Program-made: the position numbers and the translations under genes
Source: Arcicella sp034931005
GTDB taxonomy: Bacteria > Bacteroidota > Bacteroidia > Cytophagales > Spirosomataceae
Direction: 5' to 3'
NCBI RefSeq assembly: GCF_034931005.1
Contig: NZ_JAYGIN010000001.1
Location: 310,001-374,000 of the forward strand
DNA: 64,000 nt
The notes under the pieces: generated by a model
Database searches by the model: none
What the model was told of the DNA's origin: nothing
Seen by the model: the letters and a program-made list of their open reading frames with translations, nothing else
In this document: positions 35,924 through 45,266 of the stretch, piece after piece
Layout of the letters: the number at the start of each line of letters is the position of its first letter
Numbering within the stretch: position 1 is the stretch's first letter

Positions 35924-36628
35924 TTAACATCCTTGTCCGTAATAGGCATTCTTGCCATGTTTACGTTCGTAATGTTTCATTCTAAGGGTATCTTTAATAC
36001 GTGGTGTTAATGGATTTATCTGTAAAGTCAAATATGCCATACGAGCAACTTCTTCTAACACTGCCGCATTATAAACTGATTTTTGAGCGGTTTTTCCCCA
36101 AGTAAAAGGCCCATGATTTTGCAATAAAACCATTTCCATTTCTTTGTGAGATAACTGTTTGTCTCTAAAACAATCAAAGATTTGGTTTCCTGTTTCATAC
36201 TCATAATCTCCCTCAATCATTTCGTCGGTTAAGACTACCGCACATGGAATATCTTGGTGAGTATGGTCGGCGTGAGTAGTGCCAAAAATAGGAATATCCT
36301 TTCCTGCTTGAGCCCAAGCTACCGCATGAGTGCTATGTGTATGGGTAATTCCGCCAATATCTTCCCAATTTTTATATAATTGAGCATGAGTTTTTGTATC
36401 AGACGACGGACGCATTGCACCTTCCACCACTTTGGCATCATAATCCATAATTACGATGTCTTCTGGCTTCAATAAGTCATAATCAACGCCACTTGGTTTA
36501 ATAGCAAAAACACCTTTCTCTCTATCAACTGCACTAACATTTCCGAAGGTAAATAGCACTAAACCTAATTTTGGAAGCATCATATTTGCCTCAAAACATT
36601 CTTCTTTAAGGGTTTTGTATATACTCAT
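35924..36628 (-). CDS. araD: L-ribulose-5-phosphate 4-epimerase
   Basis: The protein has 234 residues, the normal length for this class II aldolase-family enzyme. Zinc ligands are visible in THTHSTHAVAW and the downstream THADHTHQD region; LQNHGPFTWG supplies the third conserved His. SGVDYDLLKPEDIVI and RPSSDTKTHAQLY are family motifs for substrate phosphate binding. It converts L-ribulose 5-phosphate to D-xylulose 5-phosphate in the cytoplasm, the last committed step of L-arabinose catabolism. Its ATG overlaps the stop codon of the methylglyoxal synthase gene (ATGA), indicating translational coupling. Confidence 0.95.
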   Translation of the reverse strand: MSIYKTLKEECFEANMMLPKLGLVLFTFGNVSAVDREKGVFAIKPSGVDYDLLKPEDIVIMDYDAKVVEGAMRPSSDTKTHAQLYKNWEDIGGITHTHSTHAVAWAQAGKDIPIFGTTHADHTHQDIPCAVVLTDEMIEGDYEYETGNQIFDCFRDKQLSHKEMEMVLLQNHGPFTWGKTAQKSVYNAAVLEEVARMAYLTLQINPLTPRIKDTLRMKHYERKHGKNAYYGQGC

Positions 36629-37095
36629 AATTTTATATTTCTTTTTAAATAATTAGCATAATCAGGAATGATTGCTTCATATTCATTGTGCATCAATGGG
36701 GATGTCAGAAGAAAATCAGCCGTAGCACGGTCGCAAGCAATAGGAATATTCCAAACTACCCCAAGACGAATTAAAGCCTTAATGTCAGGGTCGTGCGGTT
36801 GAGCTTCCATAGGGTCCCAAAAGAAAAAAAGCATATCCATTTTTCCTTCGGCAATCAACGACCCAATTTGTTGGTCGCCCCCTAAAGGACCACTCAAAAA
36901 CTTAGTCACGTGTACATCAAGAGATTCTTCTAAAAGCCTTCCTGTTGTACCCGTTGCAAAAAGTTGATGTTTTGAAAGAACGGTTTTATTATAAATTGCC
37001 CAATCTATTAAATCATCTTTTTTGTTATCATGTGCAACTAAGGCAATTCTTTTACGAGCATCTAATTTTCTAATGATGTTTTTGTTTTCTGACAT
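36625..37095 (-). CDS. mgsA: Methylglyoxal synthase
   Basis: The protein has 156 residues. All catalytic elements of the family are present: His and Asp in LVAHDNKKDDL, FATGTTGRLL for phosphate binding, the catalytic Asp in SGPLGGDQQIG, and the His/Asp pair in QPHDPDIKALI. It converts dihydroxyacetone phosphate to methylglyoxal and phosphate. Its position inside the arabinose cluster, with its stop overlapping the araD start, is unusual and suggests it relieves triose-phosphate build-up when pentose flux is high. That role is inference. No separate strong promoter was recognised in the 154 nt upstream. Confidence 0.94.
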   Translation of the reverse strand: MSENKNIIRKLDARKRIALVAHDNKKDDLIDWAIYNKTVLSKHQLFATGTTGRLLEESLDVHVTKFLSGPLGGDQQIGSLIAEGKMDMLFFFWDPMEAQPHDPDIKALIRLGVVWNIPIACDRATADFLLTSPLMHNEYEAIIPDYANYLKRNIKL

Positions 37096-37189
37096 TTTAA
37101 TGAGAATTATTTATAAGATGAATGTATTAAGTATTGGGTACAAAGTATTACAAAAAAGTATAATTGTCTATTTTTTACTTCATAAAATG

Positions 37190-37221
37190 AATCTTCCAAG
37201 CGTTTTAAGGCTTGGAAGATT
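37190..37221. terminator. Hairpin after araA
   Basis: AATCTTCCAAGC and GCTTGGAAGATT make a perfect 12-bp stem with an 8-nt loop, 29 nt past the araA stop. The minus-strand flank is only moderately T-rich, so partial termination with some read-through into mgsA-araD is plausible. Confidence 0.65.
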
Positions 37222-37249
37222 TTATCACCTAATACCTAAATCCTAATCC

Positions 37250-38740
37250 CTATTTAAAAGCAACCTCATTATATCTTAATTCGTTTTTCAAACCACGAAT
37301 TGTTGTGTCTTTATCAATAATTACCAATTCAACATTTAACATATCAGCTAAATCTTCGATGTATTCTGTTGTAATTGTCTGACTGTAAACTGTATGGTGA
37401 GCACCACCTGCCAAAATCCAAGATTGTAAACCTACTTCCATGCTTGGTTGTGGTTTCCATAAAGCACGAGCGGTTGGTAATTTCGGGAATTCTTCTGTTA
37501 CTTTAACTGCATCAACTTCGTTTACGATTAATCTAAAACGATTGCCCATATCAACTAATGAAACATTGATAGCAGGGCCTTCTTGACCGTTGAATACTAA
37601 ACGTACAGGGTCTTCTTTTCCGCCAATTCCTAATGGATGAACTTCACATTTTACAATGCCATCGGCAATTGTTGGACAAACTTCCAACATGTGAGAACCC
37701 AATACCATTGGATTTGCAGGATTGAAATGATACGTATAATCTTCCATGAAAGAAGTACCACCTTGCATTCCGCTTGACATTGCTTTCAAAATATGAACCA
37801 TTGCAGATGTTTTCCAGTCGCCTTCGCCACCGTAACCGTAACCTGCCGCCATCATACGTTGTGAACCAATACCCGGTAACTGACGCATTCCGTGTAAGTC
37901 TTCAAAAGTATTGGTATAAGCCGAATAGCCTCCGTCTTCTAAAAATGCTTTTAAACCTAATTCAATTCTGGCTGCTTCTACTAAAGACGAACGCATTGCT
38001 CCACTACTTGCCAATGATGACATCATCTGATAAGTAGCTTCGTATTCTTTAATCAAAGTTTGAATTTCAGCATCAGAAATTTGATTGATTACTTTTACTA
38101 AATCACCAACAGCATAAGTATTTACTTCAAAACCAAATTTCATTTCTGCCGATACTTTATCGCCGTCTGTAACTGCCACATAACGCATATTATCGCCAAA
38201 ACGAGCCAATTTCATGGTTTTCATTTTGTAGGTTCCAACTGCCACACGTGACCAAACGTTGATTTTTTCAAGTACAGATTCAGCTTGCCAGTGTCCAACC
38301 ACAACTTTACGGTTGATACGCATTTTAGACATAATATGCCCAAATTCACGGTCACCATGAGCCGACTGATTTAAGTTCATGAAATCCATGTCAATATCTG
38401 AATATGGAATATCACGATTAAATTGTGTGTGTAAATGCAATAATGGTAATTGAAGAACATTCAAGCCATTAATCCACATTTTAGCAGGTGAAAATGTGTG
38501 CATCCAAGCGATGATACCAATACAATTTGGCGTAGCATTGGCTGCTTTGCAGATAGTAGTAATTTCCTCTGCCGACTTCACAACAGGTTTAAAAACCACT
38601 TTCACAGGAATTTGCGAAGCATTGTTAAATGAATCAGCGATGATTTTTGAGTGTTCATCAACTTGACGGAGTGTTTCTTCTCCGTATAAATGTTGGCTGC
38701 CTGTTACAAACCAAACTTCATAACTCTTTAGATTAAGCAT
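37250..38740 (-). CDS. araA: L-arabinose isomerase
   Basis: The protein has 496 residues, standard for AraA. The N-terminus reads SYEVWFVTGSQHLYGEETL, diagnostic of the family. The manganese-site residues sit in NTFEDLHG, YGGEGDWK, EDYTYHF and AGGAHHTVYS; GIGSQRMMAAGYGYGGEGDW surrounds the active site. It isomerises L-arabinose to L-ribulose in the cytoplasm. The start overlaps the end of araB by 8 nt, so the two are one transcription unit read from the operator-bearing promoter upstream of araB. Confidence 0.97.
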   Translation of the reverse strand: MLNLKSYEVWFVTGSQHLYGEETLRQVDEHSKIIADSFNNASQIPVKVVFKPVVKSAEEITTICKAANATPNCIGIIAWMHTFSPAKMWINGLNVLQLPLLHLHTQFNRDIPYSDIDMDFMNLNQSAHGDREFGHIMSKMRINRKVVVGHWQAESVLEKINVWSRVAVGTYKMKTMKLARFGDNMRYVAVTDGDKVSAEMKFGFEVNTYAVGDLVKVINQISDAEIQTLIKEYEATYQMMSSLASSGAMRSSLVEAARIELGLKAFLEDGGYSAYTNTFEDLHGMRQLPGIGSQRMMAAGYGYGGEGDWKTSAMVHILKAMSSGMQGGTSFMEDYTYHFNPANPMVLGSHMLEVCPTIADGIVKCEVHPLGIGGKEDPVRLVFNGQEGPAINVSLVDMGNRFRLIVNEVDAVKVTEEFPKLPTARALWKPQPSMEVGLQSWILAGGAHHTVYSQTITTEYIEDLADMLNVELVIIDKDTTIRGLKNELRYNEVAFK

Positions 38741-40370
38741 TATTTTCAGTGAATTTTCCTAATTTTTGATATTTTTCGTATAAACTTTTATAAACTTCAA
38801 CCGCTTCTGGACGTGGTGTATAATTGGCATCAAAACCAGAACCCATTGCTTTTTGTGCGTCAGCTAATGTTGCGTGAATTCCTGCGGCAACTGAGGCATT
38901 CATGGCAGCCCCCAATGCACACGCTTGGTCTGAACTTGCCACTTTTATTGGCATATTCAAGACATCAGAAAGCGTTTGCATGACAAATGGTGATTTTTTG
39001 GCAACGCCACCAATGGCAATTACTTGCTTGATTGGCACACCCTCCTGAATAAATCTATCCACAATTGCTTTTGAGCCATAAGCCGTAGCCTCCACAATCA
39101 TTTTGAATATTTTAACAGCATCAGTTCCTAAACCTAAACCCATAAATGATGCTTTCAACGTATGATTTGCATCTGGTGTTCTTCTACCATTTATCCAATC
39201 CGTTGCTACAATATCATTCTCAGTAATAGGCAATTGTGACGCTTGTTCAGATAAATAAGGAATCAATTTTTGACTCAATTCTTCTGCCGCTGCATCGCCC
39301 AAAAGACTTCTTACAGGTTCAGTAATGATGCGTTGAAACCAAGCGTAATAATCACCATAAGCTGATTGTCCTGCTTCCATTCCCAACATATTTGGAATGA
39401 TTGAACCGTCAACTTGACCACAAATACCTTTGATAAGTAAATGTCCAATTTCTTCATTTGGAGCAATCAACATATCACAAGTAGAAGTTCCCATTACACG
39501 CACGAAATCATAAGGTTCAATTTCAGCACCAACAGCTCCCATGTGGCAATCAAATGCACCAACGCCAATTTTCACGTCAGAAGGAACACCTAATTTTGTA
39601 GCCCATTCTTCCGAAATCGTTCCCATAGCTTCATCTGAAGTATAAGTATTTCTGAAAAGTCTATCACGTAAACCGCACAATAATGGGTCAAGTTTTGTCA
39701 AGAATTCTTCCGAAGGCAAACCTTCAAATTCTTCGTGCCAAAGAGCTTTATGTCCTGCCGCACATCTTGAACGCTTGAAAGTTAATGGATTTGTATTTCC
39801 TGTTAAAAGTGCAGAAATCCAATCACAATGCTCCACCCACGAAAAAGCTTTTTCTTGAACCTTAGTATCTACACGAAGTGTACGTAAAATTTTAGCCCAA
39901 TACCATTCAGAGGAATAAATTCCGCCTACGTATTTTGTATAATCTACATCCCAATGATGAGCCAAATTATTGATTTCCTCAGCCTCAGCATTGGCAGTAT
40001 GGTCTTTCCAAAGAATAAACATTCCGTTTGGATTTTCTGCAAATTCTGGCAATAAAGCCAATGGAACACCATTCGCATCCACAGCCACTGGAGTAGAGCC
40101 TGTGGTATCAACGGAAATTCCGACTACATTTTGCTTTACTTCATCCGAAAGTCCTGCTAAAGCTCCTTTTACGGCAGCTTCCAAGCCTTCTACATAGTCA
40201 AGTGGATGTTGTCTGAATTGCGAAATGGATGCGTCACAAAACAGTCCTTTTTTCCATCGCTCATAATAATGAACCGCAGTTCCAACATTTTCACCTGTCT
40301 GAGTGTTAACAACTAAAGCACGTACTGAATCTGTACCATAGTCGAGCCCAATTGTGAATTTATTTTGCAT
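38733..40370 (-). CDS. araB: L-ribulokinase
   Basis: The protein has 545 residues of the FGGY carbohydrate-kinase family. ATP-binding motifs: TIGLDYGTDSVRALVVN at the N-terminus, VGAFDCHMGAVGAEI in the middle and AIGGVAKKSPFVMQTLSDVL near the C-terminus. GTSTCDMLI and GMEAGQSAYGDYYAWF match ribulokinases specifically rather than xylulokinases. It phosphorylates L-ribulose to L-ribulose 5-phosphate. First gene of araBA; a palindrome matching the proposed AraR operator lies 11-27 nt upstream of its start codon. Confidence 0.96.
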   Translation of the reverse strand: MQNKFTIGLDYGTDSVRALVVNTQTGENVGTAVHYYERWKKGLFCDASISQFRQHPLDYVEGLEAAVKGALAGLSDEVKQNVVGISVDTTGSTPVAVDANGVPLALLPEFAENPNGMFILWKDHTANAEAEEINNLAHHWDVDYTKYVGGIYSSEWYWAKILRTLRVDTKVQEKAFSWVEHCDWISALLTGNTNPLTFKRSRCAAGHKALWHEEFEGLPSEEFLTKLDPLLCGLRDRLFRNTYTSDEAMGTISEEWATKLGVPSDVKIGVGAFDCHMGAVGAEIEPYDFVRVMGTSTCDMLIAPNEEIGHLLIKGICGQVDGSIIPNMLGMEAGQSAYGDYYAWFQRIITEPVRSLLGDAAAEELSQKLIPYLSEQASQLPITENDIVATDWINGRRTPDANHTLKASFMGLGLGTDAVKIFKMIVEATAYGSKAIVDRFIQEGVPIKQVIAIGGVAKKSPFVMQTLSDVLNMPIKVASSDQACALGAAMNASVAAGIHATLADAQKAMGSGFDANYTPRPEAVEVYKSLYEKYQKLGKFTENNA

Positions 40371-40380
40371 TTTTGTTATT

Positions 40381-40397
40381 CGTGTTTATTTAACACA
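40381..40397. promoter_or_regulatory. Candidate AraR operator upstream of araBA
   Basis: CGTGTTTATTTAACACA fits (T/C)GTGT-N7-ACACA and sits between the araR stop and the araB start, so close to araB that a bound repressor could block transcription or initiation. The same pattern occurs upstream of araR and the arabinan SusC. Confidence 0.65.
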
Positions 40398-40438
40398 ATT
40401 ATAATTTTAATTAAAAATTTTTCAATAATTTCTATCCC

Positions 40439-41137
40439 TTATCGCACTGAATCTGAAATAAAATAATGAAAAGCGTTAAACTGCTTTTGGTATTTATCTT
40501 TATCTAATTTATAGAGAATTGCCTTCTTTGTAGTAGAATTTTCATTCTTCTCACCTGTATCCAATAAAAGTTTTGTAGAAAGTATTTTACGACTAAAATT
40601 TCTTCGGTCTAAAAGTGAATCATAAATGGCTTCGTAGAGTTTTTGTAACTGAGGAATTGTAAATTTTTCTGGCAACAATTCAAAACCAATTGGATGCAAA
40701 GCAGCTTTATATCTTAATCTTTCAAGAGCAATATCAACCATTTCATTATGGTCAAAAATGAGTTCTGGTCTATTTTTTAGATTTATCCAAAAAGCATTTT
40801 GAGCCTTTGCCGAATCTTGGTCGTGAGCATGAATATTGATTAAGGCAAAAAAACAAACGGATAAAGTTCGTTCAACTGGGTCACGGTTGACTTTTCCAAA
40901 AGTTTGAATTTCCTCAAAATAGATTCCTTTCAAACCTGTCAAATCATATAAAATTCTGTTGGTTGCATCTTCAAGGTCTTCATCCGATTCCAAAAAGCCC
41001 CCCATCAATGACCATTTCCCTTTTTCAGGGTCAAAATTTCTTTTGATAAGTAATAATTTGATGTCCTCTCCATCAAAACCAAATACGATACAATCGAGTG
41101 CAACAAGAATTCTATTAATATGTGGATAATTCGCCAT
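40439..41137 (-). CDS. araR: Nudix-fold transcriptional regulator, AraR/NrtR type
   Basis: The protein has 232 residues. The N-terminal Nudix domain (about 8-145) keeps the fold (ALDCIVFGF, KLLLIKRNFDPEKGKWSLMGGF), but the catalytic box at 47-69 reads RILYDL where hydrolases have REUxEE, so it should not hydrolyse nucleotides. The C-terminal part (about 150-232) is the winged-helix DNA-binding region of the group (FTIPQLQKLYEAIYDSLLDRRNFSRKIL). In Bacteroides thetaiotaomicron the homologous AraR senses L-arabinose and represses arabinose genes. Its position between araBA and the glycosidases, with matching palindromes on both sides, supports the same role here. Confidence 0.9.
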   Translation of the reverse strand: MANYPHINRILVALDCIVFGFDGEDIKLLLIKRNFDPEKGKWSLMGGFLESDEDLEDATNRILYDLTGLKGIYFEEIQTFGKVNRDPVERTLSVCFFALINIHAHDQDSAKAQNAFWINLKNRPELIFDHNEMVDIALERLRYKAALHPIGFELLPEKFTIPQLQKLYEAIYDSLLDRRNFSRKILSTKLLLDTGEKNENSTTKKAILYKLDKDKYQKQFNAFHYFISDSVR

Positions 41138-41232
41138 GAAAATGCTTAATAATTGATTTATTCAGGTAAATACTTTCACGAATCAAACAAATATTCCTTA
41201 CAAATGCAAAAAAACTCAAATCATCCCCAAAT

Positions 41233-41249
41233 CGTGTACTTGTGACACA
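41233..41249. promoter_or_regulatory. Candidate AraR operator upstream of araR
   Basis: CGTGTACTTGTGACACA fits (T/C)GTGT-N7-ACACA. It lies 96 nt upstream of the araR start and 18 nt past the end of the upstream GH43 gene, a position suited to autoregulation. Confidence 0.65.
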
Positions 41250-41266
41250 ATATTACTTTATTTTTA

Positions 41267-43156
41267 TTAATTATCAAAAGAATCCTGCAAAACAACCCAA
41301 TTATTCTTAAATTTCAATTCCCAAAATTTAAAAGTTGGCTGACCTTCTTTGTATGGGTCGTAGAAATGAGTGGAGATGATTTTTTTGTTGTCTTTTAATA
41401 GTAAACCAAAATGCCCAGGTCCAATAACATTTCCTTTTGTTGCTAAAACAGTTGTTCCTCCACCTTCAGTCAAATCACGCCCTTCTTGGTCGAGATAAGG
41501 TCCAAAAATGGATTTAGATTTCCCTGCCACAACTCGATAGGTACTATTTAACCCTTTGCAACACAGACCGTTATTGGCAAAAAGAAAATAATCTTCTTTG
41601 TTTTTTATGATGTATGGAGCTTCCCAATCAGATTCTCTTCCACCTGCCAGTTTTTTGATTTCACCTTTGGTTATTCCAGATACAGTATCAATTTCAACCG
41701 CCCCAATTCCACCATGAAACGAGCCGTAGGTCATATAGATTTTGTTATTATCATCACGGAATAAAGCAGGGTCAATCGCATTGAAATCTGTTTTCTTTTC
41801 AGATTTTACAACTAAGCCCAAATCTTCCCAATTATATTTTTCAGATTTAGGGTCTAAAGATTTAGAACGTGCGACGCCAATGGCAGAAACCGCCGAACCA
41901 AACGAAGAACATGAATAATATAAATAATAAAAACCATTCATAAAAATGACATCAGGAGCCCAAAAATGTCCTTTAAAGTCTTTCACCAATTCTGTAATCC
42001 AAGAGGGAAATTTATCTTTTTCAAAAATTGATTTTGTAATTTTCCAATTCTTTAAATCAGTAGATTGAACCGCTTGAATACCATTTCCTGTTGAAAAATA
42101 GAAATATTTACCATTATCAAATTTTACGGTACTTGGGTCGTGCGTGAAAATTTCACCTGATTGTAAAAGTCTGATATTGTTCAATACTTTATCACGATTA
42201 CAAACAATTTCTCCATTTTGATATTCTAATTCAGCCAATTGAATAGAACTTCTGCGTGTTCCATAATTGTCAACGCCTTTATTTTCTGGTGTTTTTTCGG
42301 GATGCGTAAAATAGTAAATAAAGGCTTTATCGCCACTGACTACCACGTCTGGGTGTCCGCCCATTACGCCATCATCAACGCCTTTTCCTGCTTCTTTGAG
42401 AATATTATTGGCTTGTCGTTTCCAGTTTACTAAATCATCGGATTGATAAATTCCTAAGCCTTGCCAATTATCAACCACCATCCAATATTTGCCTTGCCAT
42501 TCAAAAACTTTTGGTCCTTCTCCGCCTTTGTCTCCGATAACTCTTTTTCCCGAATCTGTCCATTTGTATAAATCGGGAGAATCAGCATAATAAATGGATT
42601 TCCCATCGGCTTCGTTGTTGTAATACATTCGCCATGAACCATTTGGCAATGGAAAAACACAAGCATCAATACAGCGTTCGGAAGCAAGTTTTAATTTAGA
42701 TTCAAAATGCCAATTGATTCCATTTTTACTCGTTAAATGAACAATGTAGCGGGGATGTTTCCAATCCTTGAAAACGCCAGGAACATAGGTCAAATACATG
42801 TGAAAAAGCCCTTTGTTTTCTATGATTTCAGGAGCCCAATGCGTGTAATCCGTCAAACGATATTGAATATCGCAAGTATCTCGATATGACCAATTTACGC
42901 CATCACTTGATTCTGCAATGCCAATACGGGTGCCATGTACCCAAGTTACGCCATCTAATCCTTCAGCTTTTGCCCGACGATTGGTATAGTACATGAACCA
43001 CTTTTTTTCGGGTTTATTCCAGATAACAACAGGGTCGGCAGCACCATCGTAAATTGGGTCACGGTATAACGGCTTTTTTACTTGAGCAACACCCGAAAAT
43101 TGGATGAATAATAAGCAAAGTATAATGTATAATGAGGTAAGTAGGTTATTTTTCAT
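41267..43156 (-). CDS. Two-module GH43 glycosidase, C-terminal module arabinanase-like
   Basis: The protein has 629 residues with a signal peptide (1-25, ending SGVAQ). Two five-bladed beta-propeller modules follow. Module 1, about 30-320, has GAADPVVI (base Asp41), RCIDACVF and GGEGPKVF. Module 2, about 335-625, is a clear GH43 arabinanase: THDPSTVKF (about 343), NAIDPALFRDD (about 460), SDWEAPYII (about 509), and GNVIGPGHFGLL, with the arabinanase-type STHFYDPYKEG near the end. Predicted to release arabinose or cut alpha-1,5-arabino-oligosaccharides, probably in the periplasm. The fusion is unusual in length. Last gene of the glycosidase run; an operator-like palindrome follows it. Confidence 0.88.
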   Translation of the reverse strand: MKNNLLTSLYIILCLLFIQFSGVAQVKKPLYRDPIYDGAADPVVIWNKPEKKWFMYYTNRRAKAEGLDGVTWVHGTRIGIAESSDGVNWSYRDTCDIQYRLTDYTHWAPEIIENKGLFHMYLTYVPGVFKDWKHPRYIVHLTSKNGINWHFESKLKLASERCIDACVFPLPNGSWRMYYNNEADGKSIYYADSPDLYKWTDSGKRVIGDKGGEGPKVFEWQGKYWMVVDNWQGLGIYQSDDLVNWKRQANNILKEAGKGVDDGVMGGHPDVVVSGDKAFIYYFTHPEKTPENKGVDNYGTRRSSIQLAELEYQNGEIVCNRDKVLNNIRLLQSGEIFTHDPSTVKFDNGKYFYFSTGNGIQAVQSTDLKNWKITKSIFEKDKFPSWITELVKDFKGHFWAPDVIFMNGFYYLYYSCSSFGSAVSAIGVARSKSLDPKSEKYNWEDLGLVVKSEKKTDFNAIDPALFRDDNNKIYMTYGSFHGGIGAVEIDTVSGITKGEIKKLAGGRESDWEAPYIIKNKEDYFLFANNGLCCKGLNSTYRVVAGKSKSIFGPYLDQEGRDLTEGGGTTVLATKGNVIGPGHFGLLLKDNKKIISTHFYDPYKEGQPTFKFWELKFKNNWVVLQDSFDN

Positions 43157-43180
43157 TTATGATTTTTAGGCTTTACTATA

Positions 43181-43244
43181 AATTTAGGATTATCAATTAT
43201 CAAGATAATTTCAGTAAAATCTTAATAGCTAATAATCCTAAATT
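43181..43244. repeat. Perfect 13-bp-stem inverted repeat between glycosidase genes
   Basis: AATTTAGGATTAT (43181-43193) and ATAATCCTAAATT (43232-43244) pair perfectly around a 38-nt AT-rich interior that can itself pair partly. It lies in the 106-nt gap between GH51 and GH43 genes and may shape the mRNA. Confidence 0.65.
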
Positions 43245-43262
43245 CAGAGCAAAGACAATATT

Positions 43263-45266
43263 TTACTTATCTAAAACCTTAACTCTATAAACGATAAAAG
43301 ATTTTGCGGGTAAACTTAAATTAATAATTTTCTTCTTTACATCAACAGTAATGTCCTGTTCTGCTGGACTAACATTTGTTGCATTTTCAAAAGTATTTAC
43401 TTCTTCCAAATTATCTTTTTGCATCACGAATGCCTTTGCTTTTGGGTCAAGTTTTTTAACGCCCGCCAACGACAATTCATGATTTTGAGCTTTTCCAGAT
43501 ACATTAACAACTTTGATAATTACTTCATTGGCATTTTTGTCCCAAGCTGCCGCAGCGTATAAACTATCTTTTCCTGCTATGGTTGAACCACTTTCAGTAA
43601 TTGGCAATACGTGTGTTCCTTTATTATTACTATATAGTTTTTGAACGTAATAATTTGGCGTTCCATAACTACGAAGATTGTCCACCCAAATTAAGTCGGG
43701 AGTCCATTGCCAGCCATCAGCATGAGCAAATAATGGAGCATACGAAGCCATTTCTACTACGGCAGCGTTACGTTCTAAACCCGTCATAAAAGCAGCCTCC
43801 GACATAGCACATTGCCAAGTATTTTTATTATTTGGACTTACCGTTTGAACACTTTGAGCTGCATATTCACCTGCAAAAACCTTTGAACCATTACGGTCAT
43901 AAGAATCATAACGACTTGCATTTTTCAAAAACCATTCAGGTTTATTGTAATAATGTTCGTCGATGATGTCAGCATTCATAGCACGTAATTCAGTATTCAA
44001 ATGTTGAAAAATACGGCTTTCTGGGTCAATACCTGAACTATTGACAATTTTCATCGTTGGATATTTAGCTTTGATTGCCTTTGTAAATATTTTCAAACGT
44101 TCTATATATTGTGGGCCCCAGTTTTCGTTTCCAATTCCCATCATTGTTAAATTAAATGGAGCAGGATGACCCATATCTGCACGAGTTTTCCCCCATTTTG
44201 TAGAAACATCGCCATTTGCAAATTCAATCAAATCAAGTGCATCATCAATATATGGTTGTAATTGGTCTAATGGTACAACTTCGGCAGAATTGAATTGACA
44301 AGCCATTCCACAATTTAAAATTGGTAGTGGAGCAGCACCGATATCGTCGCATAATTGGAAATATTCAAAGAATCCTAAACCGAAAGTCTGGAAATAATCT
44401 GGAGCTGGACGGTGCGTAAACTCAATATTCCAACGGTTCATAATTAACTGACGTTCTTCGATTGGACCTAATGTTTTTTTCCATTGATAACGGTTATTCA
44501 AATCAAATCCTTCTACAATACAACCTCCAGGGAAACGAACAAAACCAGGTTTCATATCGGCTAATAATTGAATCATATCAGCACGCATTCCACCTTTACG
44601 CCCTTTCCAAGTGTCAGAAGGGAACAATGAAATCATATCTAAATCAACTACGCCTGTACCTTCAAACCAAATACGGAATGTACCTTTTGGTTCTGAAGCA
44701 AGTGCATTAAAACTTGATTCAATTTTAGACCATTCTTTGCTATTTGGCGTAACGAGGGTACTTCCAATGATTTCTTTTTTGGCATTTAATAATTCGACGT
44801 GCATTTTTACAGAACCCGTAATTACTCTTGCTAAAACCGAGAAATCATAACGTAATCCACTTTTAAAACCCATTCCCTTAAAGCCTTCGTTTGAAAGTCC
44901 AAGTTCTCCTTTTTGGGTATTATTCACAGTAACCGTAAGATAGCGTGGATTGGCTGAGGTTTTATCCATTCTATTCTGTACCAAAATTTCACCTTCATGT
45001 CTTAACTTCACAAGGACTTCTTTTTTGGCTTCGGCAGGATATTCAATATTCCAACCCATTAAAGGCTTCGCAAACTCGAATGAACGGTTTTTGATTAATT
45101 CGGCATAAATACCACCATCTGCTCCCATATTAATATCTTCAAAAAATACGCCCCACATGGTTGGCTGAATTTCTGAAACTTTATTAGGAACATCAACAAC
45201 TATTTTCTTTTGGGCAAAAGTGTTTATTCCGAATAAACACAAAGCAATAAGATATATTTTTTTCAT
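43263..45266 (-). CDS. Alpha-L-arabinofuranosidase, GH51 (long form with CBM-like domain)
   Basis: Start ATG 45266 is used; an in-frame ATG eight codons upstream would add translated repeat sequence before the signal peptide (MKKIYLIALCLFGINTFAQ). The 667-residue enzyme has a beta-sandwich, CBM-like insert at about 75-215, then the GH51 TIM barrel: FVRFPGGCIVEG, acid/base Glu381 in GIGNENWG, nucleophile Glu467 in FAGEYAAQ, and a C-terminal beta domain ending VYRV. It removes alpha-linked L-arabinofuranose from arabinan side chains or oligosaccharides in the periplasm. The gene is separated from the second GH51 gene by nine hairpin repeats. Confidence 0.93.
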   Translation of the reverse strand: MKKIYLIALCLFGINTFAQKKIVVDVPNKVSEIQPTMWGVFFEDINMGADGGIYAELIKNRSFEFAKPLMGWNIEYPAEAKKEVLVKLRHEGEILVQNRMDKTSANPRYLTVTVNNTQKGELGLSNEGFKGMGFKSGLRYDFSVLARVITGSVKMHVELLNAKKEIIGSTLVTPNSKEWSKIESSFNALASEPKGTFRIWFEGTGVVDLDMISLFPSDTWKGRKGGMRADMIQLLADMKPGFVRFPGGCIVEGFDLNNRYQWKKTLGPIEERQLIMNRWNIEFTHRPAPDYFQTFGLGFFEYFQLCDDIGAAPLPILNCGMACQFNSAEVVPLDQLQPYIDDALDLIEFANGDVSTKWGKTRADMGHPAPFNLTMMGIGNENWGPQYIERLKIFTKAIKAKYPTMKIVNSSGIDPESRIFQHLNTELRAMNADIIDEHYYNKPEWFLKNASRYDSYDRNGSKVFAGEYAAQSVQTVSPNNKNTWQCAMSEAAFMTGLERNAAVVEMASYAPLFAHADGWQWTPDLIWVDNLRSYGTPNYYVQKLYSNNKGTHVLPITESGSTIAGKDSLYAAAAWDKNANEVIIKVVNVSGKAQNHELSLAGVKKLDPKAKAFVMQKDNLEEVNTFENATNVSPAEQDITVDVKKKIINLSLPAKSFIVYRVKVLDK

